NCBI GenBank assembly: GCA_964580995.1
Contig: CAZOMV010000004.1
Location: 1 to 64,000 of the forward strand
Source of the DNA: JAKJEP01 sp964580995
GTDB taxonomy: Bacteria > Planctomycetota > Phycisphaerae > Sedimentisphaerales > SM23-30
Direction of reading: 5' to 3'
DNA length: 64,000 nucleotides
Shown: one piece after another, positions 57,606 to 64,000 of the stretch
Layout: each line of letters opens with the position of its first letter
Position numbering within the stretch: the stretch's first letter is position 1
Program-made: the position numbers and the translations under genes
Notes under the pieces: generated by a model
Told to the model about the DNA's origin: nothing
The model's input: only the letters and a program-made list of their open reading frames with translations
The model's database searches: none

Positions 57606-60600
57606 ATGATTATATGGAACATAGTTAAGCTGTTGGTGGAGTTGGGATTGTGTCTGTCGTCTGTTATTCTGCCCGCCGTACCGTACCCGGAAAACGGCAA
57701 TGCATTAACCTGTCCCCTGTATGAATATGAATACGATGATTATGGCAATCAGACCTTGATTCGTGATAACGTCAAGCAATATGCAGCTGAACCGATTACG
57801 ATTATATACGATCGAGAAAGAGAAACCACATTCACCTACAACGAACTGCACCAGCAGACCAGCCGCACGTTACCCGGCGGTACATTGACCGAGACGAATG
57901 AATATGATGCCCGGGGCCGGCTGCGGCTGCATGTCGATTTCAAAGGACAGGGAACCGGCTATTTCTATAATGACCTGGGCCAGTTGTGGTATAAGAACTC
58001 CTATATTAACAGTTCCTCTTATAATGCCGGTGATCCCGAAGTCGGCTGGGACGAACAGATCGAATATGCGTATGACGATCTCGGCAGAACGGAAACGGAA
58101 GTAGATGCACGGGGTACGACGATCTACTACTATGACGCCGAAGGCAATGTCGAGCAGATCGACTCGCCCGAAGGTACCGTCAATTACGAATACTCACCCG
58201 TCACCAGCCGCAAGGTCCGTACCTGGACCGATCAGACCGAAACCCGATTCGCCTACGATGAATTAGGCCGTCTGAAAGAAACCAAACTCGTCAAACGCGA
58301 CGGTGTGGATTTAACTGCTGCTCCCAATACACCGGAAGTAACCAACTACGATTACGACGCTGTTGGCAATCGCAACTGGTTGGAGACGAATACGGACGGA
58401 GTAGCTGGATTTGAGATCAAAGCGGATTATACATACGACAATCTCAATCGGTTGACGGAGGTAATCAATCAGAAGGCGACAGCCAACCTTTCGACGTTTA
58501 CTCATCACTTGACGGCGGACGGAATGCGGGATACCATAACCGAAATGCAGACACAACCGGGTACTTCGACGGCCGAAAGCCGGACCGTAAGCAATGGTTA
58601 CGACAATCTCAATCGTCTGACCAGCGAGAGCGCCACCGGCAACACCGGCAGCTACAGCATCACCTACACCTATGACCTGGTGGGCAACCGTACCGAGCGT
58701 ACAGTCAATGCCAATGGCCCATTGCTCCAGACTAACTACGATTATAACGATCAGGATCAGTTGGAGACTGAAACGCATATTGAGCCGGTCACGGCCATCC
58801 CTCATGGTGATGATTACGTATATGCCTATGCCAATAGCGGCGGCGGGGTGGATTATCGCCTGCCTAACCACAGAGAGACGATTCATCCGTTGCGGGCCTT
58901 CTGGATGGGCTTGCCCTCGAAAATCTGGGCTTATTGCCTGGCTCTTGCCTTGGCGCTGATCCCGGCGGCCTTTATCGCTCCCGTATTGGCTCGTTTGCTG
59001 GCCCGGTTCCGCAAACAATCCATCCGGCCATACCCGGCACCCAAGCCGGTGTTCGCACTGTCCACCCGTTGTATCTGCGCCATGCTGGCGATTATCTTCC
59101 TGCTTGGCCCGGCCAGCTTCGAGGTTATGGCCAACCAGTCCAGCCTCTACAGCAATATCACCCGCTCCCACTGGGGCACACCAGGCGATACGATCACCTA
59201 TTCCTATGACCTTAATGGTTCCATGACCGGCAAGGTCACAACCAATGGGGCAACCACGACCGAAACCGTCATCTACGAATACAACCTGCAAAACCGGCTA
59301 TATAAAGTGACCACCTGGGACGGTGGGGCGAATGATGAGGTGGTCGAATATACATATAACACTGACGGAATCCGGGTGAAGGCGTACAGTTACACACAGC
59401 CTCATAACGGCGGTACGAAGTCCAACGAGAAAACCACAACGTATCTGATAGATTCTTATAATCATACTGGTTACGCCCAGGTACTCGAAGAGACCTCCGT
59501 CGCCAATTCCACCACCACCCGCATCACCTACACCCTCGGCGATGATGTGATTGCCCAGAAGGACAGCAGCCTGTCGGACACCCAGTTCCTCTTGTACGAC
59601 GGCCACGGCTCGACCCGGCAACTGGCCGATTCCACCGGGGCGGTTACCGACTGCTACTCCTACGACGCCTACGGCATGATGCTCGGCGGCAACCCAACTC
59701 CAGCCGCTCCCGCCGCTACGAACCTTCTTTATACCGGCGAACAGTACGACGCCAACCTCCAGCAATACTACCTCCGCGCCCGCTACTATGACTCCTCCAA
59801 CGGCCGCTTCCATCAGCTTGATCCCTTTGCTGGCAACTATTCCGACCCACAATCCCTCCACAAATACCTCTACTGCCATGCGAATCCGGTTAATGGTATT
59901 GATCCAACCGGGGAGTTTCTTGGTGGAATTAGTGGTCTTACGCTGTCAATTGCTATTGGGGCAATATTGACAAACATTGGCTTAACTGTTTACAGTGGCA
60001 TTCGTCATGGACAAAGTGGTTTAGGTATCGCATGGAGTGTAATACAGAATTTAGCCACTTTTGTTGCAATCGCAGGTGCAATATTGCTTTCTGGGCCAAT
60101 TGCATTAGTTGCTGCACTAACATTGATTGTTGTATCAATTGTTGGGATAATTAATCTTATCCGTAGCTGGCCAAAAATGGATACTACGGATAAGGTTGTA
60201 ACAGCGGCAACAATGTTAACTTTCATTGTTTTCGCTGGTGCAATTAAGGCAGGAGCAAGTCCAACTCCGGAACCTGCTCCTCAAATATCTGGTGAAGTTT
60301 CGGTTTTGCCGGAGTCATATTTTAGTCATGTTGCAGTTGATATGAGAAATGCCCCACCTGGCTCACAAACAAACGCCGCTGGTTTTCCAAGAAATGGTCC
60401 TTGGTTTTGGAGACAGGTACGTAGCCGTAAACCGGAATATTTCAGTACCGATAATTTGCAGAAGATTAGTGATAATTTAGCACCAAAAGTTAATCCTCAG
60501 TGGGTGAAATATCATCCCCAACATCAGAGTTTTATGGGCGATACCCTTATTCATCACCACATAGGACAGGGACCTATTGCTGTTGGAATGCCGGAAGCTG

Positions 60601-60653
60601 TACACACTAGTTGGGCTCGATTTTTAAATACAGGTGCAGGCACAGGTGGCTAG
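57606..60653 (+). CDS. Displaced Rhs cassette C with HHH-type nuclease tip
   Basis: The 1,015-residue product starts at the ATG after a strong ribosome site. Its first 25 residues are a hydrophobic helix (IVKLLVELGLCLSSVILPAV) fused directly to YD repeats that match the giant gene from about 45716. A two-helix membrane module lies at about 438-510 (YCLALALALIPAAFIAPVLA; CICAMLAIIFLLGPAS). The Rhs core (RARYYDSSNGRF, HKYLYCHANPVNGIDPTG, about 720-770) is followed by two hydrophobic stretches and a C-terminal domain with TLIHHHIGQGPIAVGMPEAV (H983-H985) and HTSWARFLNTG. This matches the HNH/Endo VII nuclease toxins with an HHH motif. The hydrophobic start could act as a signal anchor, so this copy may work without the giant gene. 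Confidence 0.75.
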   Translation: MIIWNIVKLLVELGLCLSSVILPAVPYPENGNALTCPLYEYEYDDYGNQTLIRDNVKQYAAEPITIIYDRERETTFTYNELHQQTSRTLPGGTLTETNEYDARGRLRLHVDFKGQGTGYFYNDLGQLWYKNSYINSSSYNAGDPEVGWDEQIEYAYDDLGRTETEVDARGTTIYYYDAEGNVEQIDSPEGTVNYEYSPVTSRKVRTWTDQTETRFAYDELGRLKETKLVKRDGVDLTAAPNTPEVTNYDYDAVGNRNWLETNTDGVAGFEIKADYTYDNLNRLTEVINQKATANLSTFTHHLTADGMRDTITEMQTQPGTSTAESRTVSNGYDNLNRLTSESATGNTGSYSITYTYDLVGNRTERTVNANGPLLQTNYDYNDQDQLETETHIEPVTAIPHGDDYVYAYANSGGGVDYRLPNHRETIHPLRAFWMGLPSKIWAYCLALALALIPAAFIAPVLARLLARFRKQSIRPYPAPKPVFALSTRCICAMLAIIFLLGPASFEVMANQSSLYSNITRSHWGTPGDTITYSYDLNGSMTGKVTTNGATTTETVIYEYNLQNRLYKVTTWDGGANDEVVEYTYNTDGIRVKAYSYTQPHNGGTKSNEKTTTYLIDSYNHTGYAQVLEETSVANSTTTRITYTLGDDVIAQKDSSLSDTQFLLYDGHGSTRQLADSTGAVTDCYSYDAYGMMLGGNPTPAAPAATNLLYTGEQYDANLQQYYLRARYYDSSNGRFHQLDPFAGNYSDPQSLHKYLYCHANPVNGIDPTGEFLGGISGLTLSIAIGAILTNIGLTVYSGIRHGQSGLGIAWSVIQNLATFVAIAGAILLSGPIALVAALTLIVVSIVGIINLIRSWPKMDTTDKVVTAATMLTFIVFAGAIKAGASPTPEPAPQISGEVSVLPESYFSHVAVDMRNAPPGSQTNAAGFPRNGPWFWRQVRSRKPEYFSTDNLQKISDNLAPKVNPQWVKYHPQHQSFMGDTLIHHHIGQGPIAVGMPEAVHTSWARFLNTGAGTGG
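57889..58315 (+). repeat. 427 bp near-identical block shared by cassettes B and C (copy 2)
   Basis: This matches 53467-53893 with one visible substitution. It lies in the YD repeats upstream of the membrane module. Confidence 0.85.
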
Positions 60654-60751
60654 ATTTCTTGTTAGCGAATAGCATTAATTTATAGGTAAACTTTATGTTA
60701 ATTGTATTGATATTAAACTTATTGTCCTGACTGTTATTGAAGGAGACAGAG

Positions 60752-61282
60752 GTGAATGCTGATGAATTTGTAAAGAAAATGACTGAACTGGCAGTGTCAA
60801 TGGATAAGGAATCATATTTTCTGGCAAAGAAGTCTGAAGAAATCCCTCAATTTGATGATTCGCTAATCCATCTTATATGTAATTATGACACATCTACTCT
60901 TGAAATTGGGATGATAAGATTAGGTCGCCACAAGTACTCGTTTGAACCTCCATCAGATAAAATACTTGTTGGTTGTATTGAGTCAGACATTCTTGTGATT
61001 GATCCTTTAACTGGTATTGTGGAACTGCTTGACCATGAGGATCCAAATTATGTAATGTGTATCTGCGCAACATCTGGGGATTTGTTCTTAGAAGCATTAC
61101 TCAAGCTTGCAGCATTTCAATATCCACATGAAGATATATACGGTAATTTACCAATAATAAAAACAAAGGAAAATAATGATGCTGCATATGCATGTGCTAT
61201 CGAATGTGCGAAGATAGCAGGTGTGGAAGTTGAAAATAGTATTTATCATACACTACTAGGATATGATTCTCGTATAAGTTAA
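60752..61282 (+). CDS. Putative SUKH-like immunity protein for cassette C tip
   Basis: The start is taken as GTG at 60752, because AAGGAG lies 7 nt before it, although the frame is open to a TTG at 60737. The product is about 176 residues, acidic and without signal peptide. Its middle reads KILVGCIESDILVIDPLTGI, then VELLDHEDPNY and SGDLFLEALLKLA. This resembles the SUKH (SMI1/KNR4) pattern, in which a strand carrying an acidic loop is followed by a helix near the end. SUKH proteins are common immunity factors for nuclease toxins, which fits its place 98 nt after an HHH-nuclease tip. The family call is tentative. Confidence 0.55.
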   Translation: MNADEFVKKMTELAVSMDKESYFLAKKSEEIPQFDDSLIHLICNYDTSTLEIGMIRLGRHKYSFEPPSDKILVGCIESDILVIDPLTGIVELLDHEDPNYVMCICATSGDLFLEALLKLAAFQYPHEDIYGNLPIIKTKENNDAAYACAIECAKIAGVEVENSIYHTLLGYDSRIS

Positions 61283-61392
61283 TGAAAAACTCAGACGGTG
61301 CAAAATTCATCGATATTGAAGCTCGATTTATGCCATTGGGAAGAAAAGGAACATTGTAAATTACAGTAATCTGCTCTTTTACAAGTAAATAG

Positions 61393-62136
61393 ATGAAAAG
61401 GTTCAATACCCTTGTAGCTAACGGCAATCAGTATAAGTCGTGGTATCTATGGGATGCGCCGGAGGGGCAGACGGACCTGTACGTAATTACGCGGAATGAA
61501 TATGACGCCCAGAACCGGGTGATTAAGACCAGCCGCATCGTGTCTGACAATCTGGACGGCCAGAATCCGGTCAACGAAGTAACGCTTTCCGAGACGATTT
61601 ACAACAACATCGGCAAGGTGGAATCCGCGGAAGGGGAGCATCTGCCGGCTAAGTCAGGCAGCCTGACGGAATACTACTATGATGAGCTGGGTAATCTGGT
61701 CGAAACCAATACCTATGACCCGCAGGGCCACCTGCTGACCGCCAGCCGCACCCTCTACGACGCCGACGACCGCGCCCTGGTAACGGTCGGCCCCTATGCG
61801 CCGGGCAATGAGCTGGTCGGGTCGGTCGGCACCGAAACGGTCTATGACGCCCTGGGCCGCGTGACCGAAACCCGCCGCTGGGCCAGTGTAGCCATTACGG
61901 TACAGGACATTCATGACGCCTCCGGCTGGCTGGTCGGCAAAACCGCCACCGGCTGGACGGCTGCCGGAAACCCGGCGGTAGCAGGTAACGAACTATCGCA
62001 TAGCCGCACCGAATACGACATCGCCGGTAGAGTCTGGCGTACATATAGCCAGAACGAAGCGGGTGATCCAGTTTGTACTGCCGAATACGTGTACGACGGC
62101 AAGATTTCCGCCAAGTTTTTCAAATCCATCGAATAA
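61393..62136 (+). pseudogene. Displaced Rhs fragment D, without core or tip
   Basis: The frame matches the giant gene from about 44635 (NGNQYKSWYLWDAP) to about 45250 (EYDIAGRV) at high identity and then ends in unrelated codons. It has YD repeats only, with no Rhs core, no tip and no immunity gene. The end lies 36 bp before the right attachment repeat, so the 3' part was probably lost when the island edge formed or by later deletion. The ATG at 61393 lacks a ribosome site. It reaches furthest upstream of all displaced copies in terms of giant-gene coordinates. Confidence 0.8.
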
Positions 62137-62172
62137 GTGTTTATATTATAGTTACTTATATCACTCTGCCGT

Positions 62173-62229
62173 ATGGACTGAAAATCCATGTGTCGGCGGT
62201 TCAAATCCGCCTCTGCCCAGTTCCCTTTT
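62173..62229 (+). repeat. Right attachment repeat (att), partial tRNA-Phe copy
   Basis: This is an exact 57 bp copy of 24294-24350. Only the anticodon arm, variable region, T arm and 3' acceptor strand are present. The D arm and 5' acceptor strand are missing, so it cannot make a tRNA. It marks the right end of the island. Confidence 0.92.
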
Positions 62230-62343
62230 CTTTCCCATTTTTGTTGTAAACTATTCCTATAAAAGAAGATATCCGATTATATAGTCTGTGTGGGAGACCG
62301 TTTGGAAAAATTACCTGCAAGAGATGACCTTATATCTTTATAG

Positions 62344-62372
62344 TTGAAAAATTGCGATAGACATGATATGAT
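62344..62372 (+). promoter_or_regulatory. Candidate sigma70-type promoter of the dockerin protein gene
   Basis: TTGAAA (62344-62349), a 17 bp spacer and TATGAT (62367-62372) lie about 95 bp before the start at 62467 and outside the island repeat. Confidence 0.55.
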
Positions 62373-62466
62373 GTCAGGATATGAGGTGAGAAAGGTGAAC
62401 AAATCCCAGATAGGATCCTACTTATTTGGTGAACCAACCAAAATTTTCAGAATAAGGAGATTTTTC

Positions 62467-64000
62467 GTGTCCAGAAAGGTATTACTATCGGCAATTGTCT
62501 TTTGGATTGCGATTACAGGTTCTGTCCGCGTACAGGCGGCCTGGAATGTGGAAGCGGATTTTTCGATCGCGGCGGGGAATCCGAACGGACAATGGAGCTA
62601 CGGCTCAGCGGCTAATTTGACTATACCCTATGTTATAACCTTATATGACAATGGTTTGGCCGTCACAGGGGAACTGGCAGGCCTGGAGCTTTGGCGTACC
62701 GGCGCTATCTCCGATCCGGTGGATACCCATAATACTACCGATTCGGCAATATCCCCCTCTTTTGGGGCGGTCTGGCCGGCACATAGCGCCGCGTTTCATC
62801 CGGGGCCAGACGGGCAGTATAGTTTATATCGCTGGACGGCGGTGGCCAACGGATTCTATGAGGTTTCCGCGATCTTTTCCGTGGGGCATCCCAACAAAAC
62901 CACAACGGATGTGCATATTCTGGTGAATGGGTCAGCGGCGGAGGGATATGAAATTTTCGCCGGCGCTATTGACGCCCAGGCCAATGGGAATGGGGACACC
63001 GAAAGCTATTCCGGGCTGGTGTTTCTGCAGGCCGGCGATACCGTTGATTTTGCCGTCGGATATGGAAATGGTTCCCATAACAGTGATACAACGCTGATCG
63101 ATGCGACAATCACACAACTGGCTGGGGAGCCGGTGCTCTGGCTGAAGGCGGGCGAGGGTGTCAGTTCGGATGGCAGCGGGGTGGCTTTATGGCAGAATCA
63201 GTCGGATCCCAATAACCATGCGGTCCGCCAGTTCGGCAATCCGCAGGCAACGACCGCAACCTTTCCGAACGGGGATTTCCCGGTGATTCGATTCAATGGG
63301 GATGACGGATTTTATCTGGCGGACGCGGCGGCGCTGCGGCTGAGTACGCTGAGTATTTATATGGTCGGCAGTATCGACGCAGGATCGCAAAGCCAGGTCT
63401 TTCTGAGCAACTATACGGATATTCAGGGTTTTGTGCTGGGGATCAGTGATACGGCGGCGGAAACGGTAAAGTGGTTCACAGCAGCACCGGGGGCACCCCT
63501 GGAACCGGAAACGGCACTTAAAACGGAACGTCCCTATTTGATAACGGCGGTGCAGGACGGCGGCAGTTCCGCCAAGAGCCTGCGGGTGAATACGCAGGAA
63601 GTCGCTTCGGGTACCGCCGCGCTTACCTATACCAGCCAGACCATCGCCGGTGTCGGAGTTCTGGAACCGGGCCGGCAGTTTCTCACCGGGGACATCGCGG
63701 AAATTCTGGTGGTGGATTCCGCCGATGCAGCGGTGCGGGAGGCGGCGGAGAATTACCTGATGGGCAAATACGGCATCCTGCCGCCGCCGCAGAACTGTGG
63801 GGATGCGGGGATGGAATATCTTTACTTTGATTTCAACCGGGACTGCTATATCGATTTGCAGGATTTTGCTTTATTCACAAAGGAGTGGTTGTATTGTAAC
63901 GATCCGGAAAATACTACCTGTGTGGATTTCTGGGATATAGCGGCCCAGCAGGAACAGGAAGAGGCGGCGGACTGGGTGAAGGATAAATTTACCGGTACAG
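62467..64000 (+). CDS. Exported LamG-like/dockerin-type protein (partial at window end)
   Basis: GTG at 62467 follows AAGGAGA by 6 nt. An in-frame GTG at 62395 is a second choice. Residues 1-24 are a signal peptide (VLLSAIVFWIAITGSVRVQA). A beta-rich N-terminal domain (about 25-215) is followed by a ConA/LamG-like domain (about 220-440, beginning PVLWLKAGEGVSSDGSGVAL) and a segment DFNRDCYIDLQDFALFTKEW (about 455-475). The last is a dockerin-like calcium loop-helix typical of Phycisphaerae exported proteins. The frame is open to the window end, with a charged helix at its end. It probably binds or processes polysaccharide outside the cell, and no catalytic residues can be named. Confidence 0.75.
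   Translation, partial: MSRKVLLSAIVFWIAITGSVRVQAAWNVEADFSIAAGNPNGQWSYGSAANLTIPYVITLYDNGLAVTGELAGLELWRTGAISDPVDTHNTTDSAISPSFGAVWPAHSAAFHPGPDGQYSLYRWTAVANGFYEVSAIFSVGHPNKTTTDVHILVNGSAAEGYEIFAGAIDAQANGNGDTESYSGLVFLQAGDTVDFAVGYGNGSHNSDTTLIDATITQLAGEPVLWLKAGEGVSSDGSGVALWQNQSDPNNHAVRQFGNPQATTATFPNGDFPVIRFNGDDGFYLADAAALRLSTLSIYMVGSIDAGSQSQVFLSNYTDIQGFVLGISDTAAETVKWFTAAPGAPLEPETALKTERPYLITAVQDGGSSAKSLRVNTQEVASGTAALTYTSQTIAGVGVLEPGRQFLTGDIAEILVVDSADAAVREAAENYLMGKYGILPPPQNCGDAGMEYLYFDFNRDCYIDLQDFALFTKEWLYCNDPENTTCVDFWDIAAQQEQEEAADWVKDKFTGT

Larger units (their letters stand above)
24294..62229. mobile_element. Genomic island integrated in tRNA-Phe, carrying an Rhs polymorphic-toxin locus
   Basis: A 57 bp exact direct repeat of the tRNA-Phe 3' part bounds a 37,879 bp insert. 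A degraded tyrosine integrase lies at the left end pointing toward the tRNA, the standard layout. All Rhs-type genes of the window lie inside, and ordinary exported carbohydrate-related genes lie on both outer sides. The tips and immunity genes are clearly more A+T rich than the YD-repeat parts. No conjugation, replication or phage structural genes are seen, so it is either a non-autonomous island or a remnant. Confidence 0.88.
62137..62466. other. Right island edge and leader of the dockerin protein
   Basis: The region contains the right attachment repeat (62173-62229), then 115 bp of plain A+T-rich sequence and the promoter at 62344-62372. A TAAGGAGA ribosome site just before 62467 ends it. 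No gene is seen. Confidence 0.65.

Noticed and set aside
25840..62136. Type VI secretion or HINT/intein involvement
   Set aside because: No VgrG, PAAR, Hcp or intein-type splice motifs were seen in the giant protein or around it, so no link to T6SS or self-splicing is claimed.
61911..62204. Minus-strand frame with MNRRHMDFQSI at its start
   Set aside because: The beginning is the antisense of the tRNA-Phe fragment, a common false protein, and the rest is antisense to the Rhs fragment.
62173..62229. Second tRNA-Phe gene
   Set aside because: The 5' acceptor strand and D arm are absent. The preceding bases do not pair with the TCTGCCC strand. It is only the attachment-site copy.

Overview
The window looks like a chromosome segment from a planctomycete, most likely of the Phycisphaerae/Sedimentisphaerales type. 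Three features point there: an LEPR-XLL-like motif (PLESRFLL) near the N-terminus of a 4,134-residue surface protein, a dockerin-type tail (DFNRDCYIDLQDFALF) on an exported LamG-like protein, and an abundance of very large secreted repeat proteins. This assignment is inferred from style, not from a marker gene.

Layout. 1-190 is the end of a corrinoid (B12-binding) methyl-transfer protein. 589-16366 holds a giant exported zincin-type protein, a two-helix membrane/TPR-like protein and an exported HEAT-repeat protein with a degenerate receiver-like domain. 16540-21266 is a compact type II secretion/pseudopilus operon, gspF-G-H-I-J-K, without D, E, L or M. A convergent GDPD lipoprotein (21263-22087, minus) and a divergent GH71/GH99-like exported protein (22221-24020) follow. 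Next comes an intact tRNA-Phe(GAA) gene at 24268-24340.

The most interesting part lies between 24294 and 62229. The 3' part of tRNA-Phe, 57 bp from the anticodon stem to just past the gene, is repeated exactly at 62173-62229. A decayed tyrosine integrase sits just inside the left copy. This is a 37.9 kb island inserted in tRNA-Phe. Its cargo is a 22.2 kb gene (7,389 residues) that combines a signal peptide, several beta-helix blocks, thrombospondin-3-like calcium repeats, a long PKD-like array, YD repeats, an Rhs core and a C-terminal PD-(D/E)xK-like nuclease tip, followed by a DUF4304-like immunity candidate.

Downstream is an array of displaced Rhs 3' cassettes. Each starts at a different point in the YD-repeat region and has a different tip and a different putative immunity gene: A (48713-52522), AHH-type nuclease, with 52671-53189; B (53199-56143, broken by a 1-nt deletion), hydrophobic membrane-type tip, with a 4-helix-scale 84-aa membrane protein at 56143-56397; C (57606-60653), HHH-type HNH/Endo VII-like nuclease, with a SUKH-like gene at 60752-61282; and D (61393-62136), a tipless fragment next to the right attachment repeat. 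Cassettes A, B and C, but not the main gene, carry an inserted two-transmembrane-helix module in the middle of the YD repeats. The layout suggests a polymorphic-toxin locus that stores old or alternative tips behind one giant, probably surface-exposed, presenter. Beyond the island, 62467 to the window end is an exported LamG-like/dockerin protein with its own promoter.
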